From Lautropia mirabilis (GTDB lineage Bacteria > Pseudomonadota > Gammaproteobacteria > Burkholderiales > Burkholderiaceae_E), in assembly GCF_900637555.1 (NCBI RefSeq), contig NZ_LR134378.1, forward strand, positions 1,436,001-1,500,000: 64,000 nucleotides of DNA, read 5' to 3'. Below are positions 18,282 to 27,100 of the stretch, in pieces. A model generated the notes under the pieces. That model did no database searches. It was not told the origin of the DNA and saw nothing but the letters and a program-made list of their open reading frames with translations. Every line of letters begins with the position of its first letter. The first letter of the stretch is position 1. The position numbers were made by a program, and so were the translations under genes.

Positions 18282-20327
18282 TTATCGACCGTAGAAGGTG
18301 ATGCTCCAGTCCTTCAGCCGACCGGTTTCTCCAGCCACACGGTCGGTTGCCGAGAGGGTCCAGTTCCTGTTGCTGCCCTGGGCCACCGGCTCTTCCAGGT
18401 GACGGCGAACGCCGAAGGGGTAGTTCTGCAGGCCCTGGCAGGGGCCGATCTGCATCGAACCGTTATCGGTGGGAAGCTGGCAGGGGTGGGGCACGCTCAG
18501 GGTGCTGACGCTGCCCAGCGGACTCTGCAGGGTGATGTGCAGGTCGCCCGCGCTGGGGTGCTCGTCGCTGCCATCGGCATTGGAGGCGGTGAGCGTCACC
18601 TCGATGTGCTCGATATGCGTGATCTGGCAGCTTTCCGGCACACTGACGGTGGAGGTCAGACCGTTGGCCGCCGCCTGGTTGTAGTCGATCCGGTTGCCCG
18701 CCTCGATCAGCGCCTTCCGGAACGCTTCCGCCTGGCTCTTCCGGACGGGATTGGTCGCCACGGCATCGGCTTCCGGGATCGGGGCGTTGACCCGGGTCGT
18801 GAACGGACCGCACTGTTTCTGCGTGCTGCTGCCGCCCACGCTCTGCCAGTTGCGGCTCAGCTTCACGGCGGCATCGGCATTGACGACACCGAAACCGTAG
18901 TCGTGGTGGTAGCGCAGCGTGTCGTAGGCGCCAGGCTGCCCCTCGACGATCGGGCTGTTGTGGCTGCGCCAGCCGCTGGACTTGGCATCCACCTGTCGGG
19001 CGGAACGTGCCAGGATCAGCGGCACATCACGCCAGGTGAGTTTGGGGTTGGCCTGCAGCATCAGCGCCACCACGCCCGAGACCATCGGCGTGGCTGCCGA
19101 GGTGCCGTTGAAGCTGTCGGTGTACTGGTTCTGCAGTGCGGTGGTGGACACGTCGGGCAGGGTGGGGGCTCCCTCGATTCCCAGTGTCCGGCTCAGGTCG
19201 GCCGATGGGGCACAGACCGTCAGGTTGGGGCCGCGCTCACTGTACGGCGCACGCGTGCCGGCGGCATTGGTGGCGCAGACCGTCACGATGCCCCGGGCGC
19301 TGACCGTGCCGTCCATGGAGGAGTAATCGCCATCGAAGGCGCCGTTGCCGGCCGCGAAGGTGTAGATCACGCCCAGTCCGTCACGTCCCTTGCTCAGGCC
19401 GTCATTCAGCGTGCTGTCGAAGGCGGCCTTGTTGTCCGGGGCAAAGAAGTGCCCGATGTCGGCGGCGCCCCAGCTGTTGTTGTAGACGTGGTTGCGGTCG
19501 ATGTCGCGCACCAGCGCATCCAGCGCGTCTTCGGTCAGGCTGTTGGCCAGCGCATTGAAGCCCACCAGCCCGGCGCGGGGTGCCACGCCCGAGACGCCGA
19601 TGCCGTTGCCGTCGCGCGCTGCAATCACGCCGCCTACCTGGGTGCCGTGGTCGTTGTCTTCCGTGCAGGGCATCGGGTAGTCGGCGTGTCCGGCAATGGT
19701 CTTGGCATTCGGGGACAGGCGCCGGTAGTTGTGGCTGCCGGCCACCACGTTGGCACGCAGGTCCTCGTGCGTCACTTCCAGGGCGTCGTCGATGACGGCA
19801 ATGCGGATGCCTTCACCCCGCATCCCCTGGTCCCAGGCGCCCTGCACGCGCAGGTCCTCGCCAGCCACCATGCCGTCGGTCGAGAAGCCGGGCAGGCTGC
19901 CGGTGTTCGTCAGGTACCACTGGCGGGTCTGATTCGGGTCGGATCCGGTCCTGTCGGCCACGGCCGGGCCGCCGCGGAAGTAGTTCAGCTTGCAGCCCGC
20001 CCAGCTGACGCGCTCGCGGGGCGAGTCAGAAGAGCCGCCGTGGTTGCCCGACGTGCCTGCGCCCGGCTGGCTGCCGTTGCCTGCCGGATTGCTGCTGCCG
20101 GGCTGATGGCCACCGGCCTGGCCGCTTCCTGCGCTGCCCGTGCCGTTCGTGCCTGGAGCCACCCCGGGCTTCGAACCGTTGCCGCCCGCCCCCCCGGCCT
20201 GCGTGCCGTTGACCGGGGCAGACACCAGGTTGGCAGATGGGTTCGCACCGCCTCCGCCACAGGCAGCCAGCAGGGACAGCAGCAGCGGGGTGGCCAGGTG
20301 GCGCACAGGCAGGTGTCGTGTCTTCAT
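18282..20327 (-). CDS. Kexin-like S8 protease lipoprotein 3
   Basis: A 681-residue member of the array. The signal peptide ends in the lipobox LAAC with Cys23. A Gly/Asn/Ser-rich linker (about residues 24-105) replaces the Pro-rich linkers of proteases 1 and 2. Catalytic Asp180 (VIDDAL), His227 (NDHGTQVGG), oxyanion Asn328 (AAGNGA) and Ser410 (NGTSAATP) are all present. The C-terminal P-domain ends ITFYGR. No propeptide is visible between linker and catalytic domain. Two TGCGTCAC copies 22 bases apart lie 53-82 bases upstream of the start. The frame runs further upstream to 20387, but the lipoprotein signal fixes the start at 20327. Confidence 0.88.
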   Translation of the reverse strand: MKTRHLPVRHLATPLLLSLLAACGGGGANPSANLVSAPVNGTQAGGAGGNGSKPGVAPGTNGTGSAGSGQAGGHQPGSSNPAGNGSQPGAGTSGNHGGSSDSPRERVSWAGCKLNYFRGGPAVADRTGSDPNQTRQWYLTNTGSLPGFSTDGMVAGEDLRVQGAWDQGMRGEGIRIAVIDDALEVTHEDLRANVVAGSHNYRRLSPNAKTIAGHADYPMPCTEDNDHGTQVGGVIAARDGNGIGVSGVAPRAGLVGFNALANSLTEDALDALVRDIDRNHVYNNSWGAADIGHFFAPDNKAAFDSTLNDGLSKGRDGLGVIYTFAAGNGAFDGDYSSMDGTVSARGIVTVCATNAAGTRAPYSERGPNLTVCAPSADLSRTLGIEGAPTLPDVSTTALQNQYTDSFNGTSAATPMVSGVVALMLQANPKLTWRDVPLILARSARQVDAKSSGWRSHNSPIVEGQPGAYDTLRYHHDYGFGVVNADAAVKLSRNWQSVGGSSTQKQCGPFTTRVNAPIPEADAVATNPVRKSQAEAFRKALIEAGNRIDYNQAAANGLTSTVSVPESCQITHIEHIEVTLTASNADGSDEHPSAGDLHITLQSPLGSVSTLSVPHPCQLPTDNGSMQIGPCQGLQNYPFGVRRHLEEPVAQGSNRNWTLSATDRVAGETGRLKDWSITFYGR

Positions 20328-20379
20328 GACGGAACGGCTCCAGAATGAGTCGGTACGGTGCAACATCGGCACACGGGGA

Positions 20380-20409
20380 TGCGTCACTCTAGCAACGGCG
20401 TTGCGTCAC
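20380..20409 (-). promoter_or_regulatory. Direct repeat upstream of protease 3
   Basis: TGCGTCAC occurs at 20380-20387 and again at 20402-20409, exactly 22 bases or two helical turns apart. On the minus strand each reads GTGACGCA, and a TAGAGT hexamer lies between them. Tandem activator or repressor binding is possible. Confidence 0.4.
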
Positions 20410-20600
20410 GACATCGATTTGGCGGCAAACAGTCGATGGACGGTTGACTTCGGCTTTTTATAGGTTAAGGGGCTTGGGGAGCAGATAATCCGTGGGCAGC
20501 TGACCGTTCCTGGCAGCCCATGCCTCACTCGTCTCTTGCCTCATGGGGGCTACCATGAGGATGCGTGCTGGCAATACGTTCCGCAGGTCCGGAAATGACG

Positions 20601-20621
20601 AAGGGGGCGATGAGCCCCCTT
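20601..20621. terminator. Bidirectional-looking hairpin terminator
   Basis: AAGGGGGC (20601-20608) pairs perfectly with GCCCCCTT (20614-20621) across a GATGA loop. It lies just downstream of the small secreted protein gene read leftward. T-rich sequence on the exit side is short, but stem strength makes termination likely. It would separate that gene from protease 3. Confidence 0.7.
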
Positions 20622-20643
20622 TGTCGTTGGGTGAAGCCGCCAG

Positions 20644-21030
20644 TCACTGGCAGTTGGGCTCCATGACGAAGGCGACCAACTCGTCGGCGTGTCGACGGAC
20701 CGCACGACTGGCCCCCCTCTGCATGAGCTTGATCACTCTGTCGGCATCCTCACAGGCGGTCTTGCTACGGGAACGTGCTGCCGCGACTGCTTTTTCGACT
20801 TTATCGACCGCCAGTCGCAGTTCCTTTGGCGGGAGGTCAAAAATGCTGTAGACGGTCAGGTAACGGAACACGGCAAGGTCTGCATCGCTCATCATGTCCG
20901 CGAACGGATTGCAGTTTGGCGTCAGATTAGTGCACCGGGACGCAGCTCGAACCCATTCAGGGACAGGTGGATCGGCCCAGGCCGGGGCGGCCAGACAGGT
21001 CAGGAGGGCGATGGCAAGGATGCGTTTCAT
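20644..21030 (-). CDS. Small secreted protein with four cysteines, unknown
   Basis: A 128-residue protein with a clear Sec signal peptide (MKRILAIALLTCLAAPAWA, cleavage before DPP). The mature part has four Cys, one pair early (RCTNLTPNC) and the others later (TACEDAD and the C-terminal PNCQ), which suggests two disulfides. It is otherwise helical and charged, with no lipobox. I recognise no family. It lies inside the protease array, 166 bases downstream of the putative chaperone gene, and is followed by a strong hairpin. A role as inhibitor, substrate or accessory factor is possible but unsupported. Confidence 0.6.
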   Translation of the reverse strand: MKRILAIALLTCLAAPAWADPPVPEWVRAASRCTNLTPNCNPFADMMSDADLAVFRYLTVYSIFDLPPKELRLAVDKVEKAVAAARSRSKTACEDADRVIKLMQRGASRAVRRHADELVAFVMEPNCQ

Positions 21031-21196
21031 CGGGCAACTCCAGCGGCCCGGGCCGAAGCACGGGCGGTGTTGTCAGCCGAAGCAGATTGCCCGTGTTTGC
21101 AGGCAGCGGGGGGGGGCTGGAGGCAACCGTTCGGCCGAGCCAGAAAAAAACAGGTCGCGAATCAAGTGTGATCGAATCTTGCGCCGGATCGCGTGC

Positions 21197-21730
21197 TCAC
21201 TTCAGCGCGCGCTTGGTCCACCAGTTGGGGCTCACGTCGGTGAAGATGCTTTTGGCGTTCTGCTGGTTGGCCATCTCGATGGTCTCCAGCCCGGCCGGGC
21301 TTTCCACCACCCAGACGCGGCCCGTGATCTGCCGCTCGGGTTTCAGGCCGGCAGCCACCAGCTGGGCGCGACCATCAGCCTCGGACATGTCCTGCTTCAG
21401 TGTGACGATGAGGCCACCGGGCAGGCCATAGCGGCGGCCGGCGGCATCCTTCAGCACGGGCGAGACGGTGCCACCCGAGGTGCTGGTGAGCGCGCCACGG
21501 GTGCTCTTGAGGGTGTGCAGCTGCTTGGTCTCGGCCTGGCTGGCCTTGCGCACCTGGGTGCGGCCACCAAACTGCACGACGTGCGCGGTGTCGATCTGGA
21601 AGCTGCGGACCGTCTTGTCGGGACCGATCAGCTGCACGACATTCGCATCGGCAGCCTGCACGCTGGACAGGCCCAGCAGCAGCGTGGAAAGGCCGATGGC
21701 CAGGTTCTGGATCAGGGTGTTCTTGCGCAT
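21197..21730 (-). CDS. Secreted propeptide-like protein, candidate external chaperone of the S8 proteases
   Basis: A 177-residue protein with a signal peptide (MRKNTLIQNLAIGLSTLLLG) strikingly similar to that of protease 2, but with SSVQA as a signal peptidase I site in place of a lipobox. The C-terminal ~80 residues read like a subtilisin propeptide: GLIVTLKQDMSEADGRAQL, then a VWVVESPAGLETIEMA strand-helix unit and a tail near SIFTDVSPNWW. This fits the ASP/ORF2 arrangement of Aeromonas sobria, where a separate protein encoded next to a kexin-like protease assists its folding and blocks it. It begins 64 bases after the stop of protease 4 on the same strand, so co-transcription is likely. 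The function is inferred from architecture and context. Confidence 0.62.
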   Translation of the reverse strand: MRKNTLIQNLAIGLSTLLLGLSSVQAADANVVQLIGPDKTVRSFQIDTAHVVQFGGRTQVRKASQAETKQLHTLKSTRGALTSTSGGTVSPVLKDAAGRRYGLPGGLIVTLKQDMSEADGRAQLVAAGLKPERQITGRVWVVESPAGLETIEMANQQNAKSIFTDVSPNWWTKRALK

Positions 21731-21794
21731 GTTGGGACTCTTCGGGCTCGGGTTCAGCGAGGGATGTTCATGGTCGAAGGGTTGTACCTGATCA

Positions 21795-23540
21795 TCACCG
21801 TCCGTAGAGGGTGATCGACCAGTTTCTCAGCCGGCCGGTATTGCCGGTGCGACGGTCGGCGGCGGCCAGGGTCCAGTCGCTGCTGGTGCCGCTGATGGCA
21901 GGCTCCTCCAGGTGGCGGCTGAGGCCGAAACTGAAGTCCACCAGGCCCTGGCAGTTGGTCTGCTGGCCGCTGATGTTGTAGCAGAGGTGCGGCGTGGTCA
22001 GCGTGCTGGTCTGTCCGGCGGGGCTGGTCAGCGTGATCTGCAGGTCACCGGCGCTGGGGTGGGCACGGGCACCGGTGTCGTCGGTGGCCGTCAGGACCAC
22101 TTCGACGTGTTCGATGTGCTGGATGCCGCAGCCGGCAGCACTGATCCGGGAGGTGACCCCGTTGACGGCGGCCTTGCTCAGGCCGCTAGCGTCGGCGAAC
22201 GGGTTTTCAAGCACTGCGTCGGAAACCGGGGTGGTCTCGGGAATGGCCTGGTTGACCGTGGCGCTGTAGGGGCCGCACTGCCGCAGCGTGCTGCTGCCGC
22301 CCACGCTCTGCCAGCTGCGGGCCAGTTGCACGGCGGCTGTGGCGTCAGCCACGCCGAACCCGTACTCATGGTTGTAGTGGTAGCCGCCATAGCTGGTCCA
22401 GCCGGCATTGGTCGGATCCACCTGACGGGCGCTTCGGGCCAGCACCAGCGGCACGTCGCGCCAGGTGAGGTTGGGGTTGGCCTGCAGCATCAGGGCGATG
22501 ACGCCCGAGATCATTGGGGTGGCGGCCGAGGTTCCATTGAACTTGGCCGTGTACTGGTTCTGCAGCGTCGTGGTGGTCACGTCCGGCAGGCTGCTGCCTT
22601 TTGCCTGGCCCATGTCGCTGGACGGCGCGCAGACGATGAGGTTGGGGCCCGGTTCGCTGTAGGGGGCTCGCTTGCCAGCCGCATTGGTGCCGCAGACCGG
22701 GATGGTGCCCAGCATGCTCACGTTGCCGTCCAGCACCGAGTAGTCGCCATTGGCGCCACCGTTGCCGCCGGCAAAGGTGTAGATGGAGCCCAGTCCGTTG
22801 CGGCCGTTGCGCAGGCCGTTGAGAATGGTGCCCACCTGGGCCGAGCGCGAGGCGGGCGTGTTGAAGTGGCCGTCGTCTTCGGCGCCCCAGCTGTTGTTGT
22901 AGATATGGTTCTTGCCCTGGTCACGTACCAGAGCATCCAGAACCTCGCTGTCCTGGTCGTTGGCCAGGGCGTTGTAGCCCACCAGGCTGGCACGTGGTGC
23001 CACGCCCCGGCCGCCCAGGCCGTTGCTGTCGCGGGCTGCCACCACGCCGCCCACGGCGGTGCCGTGGGTCTGGCTTGACGTGCAGGGCAGCGGCCAGGGA
23101 CTGCCGCGTTGCCAGCTGCCATCGCTCACATAGTTGTAGCTGGCGCCTTCCACCACGTTGGGGGCCAGATCCTGGTGGGTCACCTCCAGGGCGTCATCCA
23201 CCACGGCCACACGGATGTTCTCGCCCCGAAGGCCGCTGGCCCAGACATTCTCGACCTGCAGGTCCTCGCCCGCAGCCAGGCCGGAATAGCCGCTCAGGCG
23301 GCCGGTGTTCTTCAGATACCACTGGGTGAGATAGAGCGGGTCGGTCCCTGCGCGCTGGCTGGGTTGTGACTGCGCGTAGTAGCGCACCGTGCAGTTGGTG
23401 CCGTTGAGCAGCGTGCCTTGGTAGGGCGTGTTGCTGGACGCCCCGCCCGAATCTTCGGAGCCGCCGCCGCAGGACGCCAGCAGGGCGGCAAGCAGCAGCG
23501 GGACGGTTCTGAGGGACAGGGAAAGGGTGGGAGGAGTCAT
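21795..23540 (-). CDS. Kexin-like S8 protease lipoprotein 4
   Basis: A 581-residue protein, the shortest of the four proteases and first in transcription order. The lipobox is LASC with Cys24, followed by only about 25 residues of linker. The S8 domain has Asp115 (VVDDAL), His159 (QTHGTAVGG), oxyanion Asn260 (AGGNGG) and Ser338 (NGTSAATP). The P-domain carries GLSRHLEEPA and ends ITLYGR. With such a short region between Cys24 and the catalytic core (DPLYLTQWYLKNTG), an internal propeptide is clearly absent. The candidate chaperone gene follows directly. An inverted repeat, GTGAC-N5-GTCAC, lies 65-79 bases upstream. Confidence 0.9.
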   Translation of the reverse strand: MTPPTLSLSLRTVPLLLAALLASCGGGSEDSGGASSNTPYQGTLLNGTNCTVRYYAQSQPSQRAGTDPLYLTQWYLKNTGRLSGYSGLAAGEDLQVENVWASGLRGENIRVAVVDDALEVTHQDLAPNVVEGASYNYVSDGSWQRGSPWPLPCTSSQTHGTAVGGVVAARDSNGLGGRGVAPRASLVGYNALANDQDSEVLDALVRDQGKNHIYNNSWGAEDDGHFNTPASRSAQVGTILNGLRNGRNGLGSIYTFAGGNGGANGDYSVLDGNVSMLGTIPVCGTNAAGKRAPYSEPGPNLIVCAPSSDMGQAKGSSLPDVTTTTLQNQYTAKFNGTSAATPMISGVIALMLQANPNLTWRDVPLVLARSARQVDPTNAGWTSYGGYHYNHEYGFGVADATAAVQLARSWQSVGGSSTLRQCGPYSATVNQAIPETTPVSDAVLENPFADASGLSKAAVNGVTSRISAAGCGIQHIEHVEVVLTATDDTGARAHPSAGDLQITLTSPAGQTSTLTTPHLCYNISGQQTNCQGLVDFSFGLSRHLEEPAISGTSSDWTLAAADRRTGNTGRLRNWSITLYGR

Positions 23541-24134
23541 GGCACTGAAGGTGTAGGGTGAGACGGCAACGGGCGGAATTTTCGTTGGCCTGCGTGGCTG
23601 GAATGTGACGTTATGTCACCCCCGTGTACAGATTGGCCGTGGATTTCGTCGGCGGCGTCATGGCAGGCCGGGGGATGGCGAAAACTGCAGCCGAAACGGC
23701 CCGAGGCTGCAGTCAGGGGCGCTCCGGCAGGGCCGGTGAGCGCCTTCCACAGCCCTGATTCTGCCGGGAAATCTTCCATCATGCGCACTGTGCTTGCCGG
23801 GAACGAGGCTGGCACCCTGTACGCAACATGCCATCAACGTCGTGGACCGTTCATGGGATGACAGCGCGGTTCATGCGCAATGAAGCAATGGTTGTCATCA
23901 CTGACAGGCATGAAAGAACCGCGCGGACAGGCTGTTCATGGCCCGGAGACTGGCGTTTCATCGGGCCGGAAGGGGAAATGGGTCTGTTTTCGGATGGCAC
24001 GCCCCTCGGTCAGGGTGGAAGTGAATTACCGCAGTGCGGGGTTCGGGAGCAGGACCCCAAGGCATAATTTCCGGCTGGAACCGCGCGAGCCGTGGCGGTG
24101 ACAACGTTTCCGGATGACAAGAGGACAGAACGAA
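23541..24134. other. Divergent intergenic region between protease 4 and pyc
   Basis: About 590 bases with no supported gene. It contains the GTGAC inverted repeat near the protease side. Nearer pyc it contains a larger imperfect inverted repeat: GCGCGGTTC (23864-23872) with GAACCGCGC (23916-23924), plus GGATGACA and TGTCATC inside or beside it. Promoters for both divergent genes should lie here. Confidence 0.5.
23605..23619 (-). promoter_or_regulatory. GTGAC-N5-GTCAC inverted repeat upstream of protease 4
   Basis: GTGAC at 23605-23609 and GTCAC at 23615-23619 are exact inverted repeats, placed where an operator or activator site for the protease 4-chaperone unit would be expected. The half-site resembles the GTGACGCA repeats upstream of protease 3. 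Confidence 0.4.
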
Positions 24135-27100
24135 ATGGGTGACAACAACGTAGGCCAGGGCCGGCGGATCCGATCGGTGCTGGTGGCCAACCGCTCCGAG
24201 ATCGCCATCCGCGTGATGCGTGCAGCCACCGAGCTGGGGCTGCGCACCATCGGCATCTATTCGCACGAGGACCGTTTTGCGCTGCATCGGACCAAGGCCG
24301 ACGAGAGCTACCTGGTGGGGCAGGGGCAGAAGCCGCTGCAGGCCTACCTCGACATCGCCGAGGTCATCCGGGTGGCCAAGCAGGCCGGCGCCGATGCCAT
24401 TCACCCGGGTTATGGCTTCCTGTCCGAGAACCCCGAGCTGCCGCGTGCCTGCGCCGCAGCGGGCATTGCCTTCATCGGGCCCACGGCCGAGGTAATGACC
24501 CGGCTGGGCAACAAGGTGGCGGCGCGTGAAGCGGCCGTGGCAGCCGGCGTGCCGGTGATGCCAGCCACTGATCCGCTGCCCGACGATATCGAGAAATGCC
24601 TGGAGCTGGCGGCTGCCATTGGCTACCCGCTGATGCTGAAGGCCAGCTGGGGCGGCGGCGGTCGCGGCATGCGTGCCATCGAGACACCGGAAGACCTGCG
24701 CGTGCAGCTGCCGGTGGCGCGGCGCGAGTCGAAGGCGGCCTTCGGCAATGACGAGGTGTACCTGGAGAAGCTGGTGCGCCGTGCGCACCACGTCGAGGTC
24801 CAGGTGCTGGGCGACCTGCATGGCAATGTGGTGCACCTGTTCGAGCGCGACTGCTCGGTGCAGCGGCGCAACCAGAAGGTGGTGGAGCGCGCGCCCGCAC
24901 CGTATCTGACCGATGAGCAGCGTGCGGGGCTGTGCGAGGCGGCGCTGAAGCTGGCTCGTGCGGTCAACTACACCCACGCCGGCACGGTCGAGTTCCTGAT
25001 GGACGCCGATACCGGCAAGTTCTACTTCATCGAGGTCAACCCGCGCGTGCAGGTCGAGCACACCGTCACCGAGGAAGTGACGGGCATCGACATCGTGAAG
25101 GCGCAGATCCGCATCACGGAAGGCGCACGCATCGGCCAGCGTGAAGACCGTGTCGATGCCGAGGGCAGGGTGCTGGAGCTGGGCTCGGGCGTGCCGGCTC
25201 AGGAAGAGATCCGCCTCTACGGCCACGCGCTGCAGTGCCGCATCACCACCGAAGACCCCGAGAACGGCTTCACGCCCGACTATGGCCGGATGACGGCCTA
25301 CCGCAGTGCGGCCGGCTTCGGGGTACGCCTGGACGGCGGCACCGCTTTCAGCGGCGCGGTCATCACGCCTTACTACGATTCGCTGCTGGTCAAGGTCACG
25401 ACCTGGGGCGCCTCGCAGCAGGAGGCCATCCGCCGGATGGACCGGGCGCTGCGCGAGTTCCGCATCCGCGGCCTGGCCACCAACCTGCAGTTCGTCGAGA
25501 ACGTCATCAAGCACCCGGACTTCGGGGCAGGGCGCGTCACCACCCGCTTCATCGACAACACGCCGGAGCTCTTCGACTTCACCGCACGGCGCGACCGGGC
25601 CACACGCCTGCTGCAGTATCTGGGCGATGTCATCGTCAACGGTCAGCCCGACATGAAGGGACGTGCGGCGCCGGATCTGAGCCATGTGCAGGTGCGCATG
25701 CCGACGCAGCCGGATGCGAATGTGCCGCCGCCGGCAGGCAACAAGCAGCGCCTGGAGGCCCTGGGCGCCGAGGGCTTTGCCCGCTGGATGCGGGAGCAGC
25801 CCCAGCTGCTGGTTACCGACACCACGCTGCGCGATGCGCACCAGTCGCTGTTTGCCACCCGCATGCGCACGCACGACATGCTGCCGGCGGCGCCGGTCTA
25901 TGCCAACCGGCTGTCGCAGCTGCTGTCGCTGGAGTGCTGGGGGGGGGCCACGTTTGATGTGGCCTTCCGCTTCCTGAAGGAAGACCCGTGGGAGCGCCTG
26001 CGCAAGCTGCGCGCCGCCATGCCCAACATGCTGCTGCAGATGCTCCTGCGGGCATCCAACGCGGTGGGCTACACCAACTATGCCGACAACGTGGTGCGCC
26101 ACTTCGTGCAGCAGGCCGCTGCGCAGGGCATCGATGTGTTCCGGGTGTTCGATTCGCTCAACTGGGTCGAGAACATGCGGGTGGCCATCGATGCGGTGCG
26201 CGAGACCGGCGCCATCTGCGAGGGCACGCTCTGCTACACGGCCGACATCTTCGACACCTCGCGGCCCAAGTACAACCTGTCCTATTACGTGAACCTGGCC
26301 CGCCAGCTGGAAAAGGCCGGCTGTCACGTGCTGGGCATCAAGGACATGGCGGGGGTGTGCCGTCCGCGTGCGGCGGCCGAACTCGTGCGGGTGCTGCGCC
26401 AGGAAGTCGGGCTGCCCATACATTTCCATACCCATGACACCAGTGGGGCCTCGGTGGCCACGGTGATGGCGGCCGTGGCGGCTGGCGTGGATGCCGTGGA
26501 TGGGGCGCTGGATTCGATGAGCGGGCTCACCTCGCAGCCCAGCCTCAACACCATCGTGGCCATGCTGGCCGGTGATCCGCGCGATCCGAAGCTTGACCCG
26601 CAGGCGCTGCGCGAGCTGGCCGACTACTTCGAGGGCGTGCGGCGCTTCTACTCGCCGTTCGAGTCCGAGATTCGCAGCGGCACGGCCGATGTCTACCACC
26701 ACGAGATGCCTGGCGGGCAGTACACGAACCTGCGCGAGCAGGCGCGTGCCATCGGTCTGGAGCATCGCTGGCCGGAGGTCTCGAAGGCCTATGCCGAGGT
26801 CAACCGGCTGTTCGGCGACATCGTGAAGGTCACGCCCACCTCCAAGGTGGTGGGGGACATGGCCATCATGATGGTGGCCAACGACCTGACGGCCGAGGAC
26901 GTGGCCGATCCGGCCCGCGAGGTCGCCTTCCCCGAGAGCGTCGTGTCGCTGTTCAGGGGCGAGCTGGGCTTCCCTCCCGACGGCTTCCCCGAGGCCCTGG
27001 GCCGCAAGGTGCTGAAGGACACGCCGCCCGCGCCCTACCGGCCGGGGGACCGCATCCCGCCGGCTGACATGGACGCCATGCGCGCCCAGGCCGAGAAGGA

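Noticed and set aside
17937-20348. Plus-strand open frame of about 800 codons opposite protease 3
   Set aside because: Mirror of a protease gene with intact catalytic triad; the repeated GGxG-like residues arise from the complementary strand.
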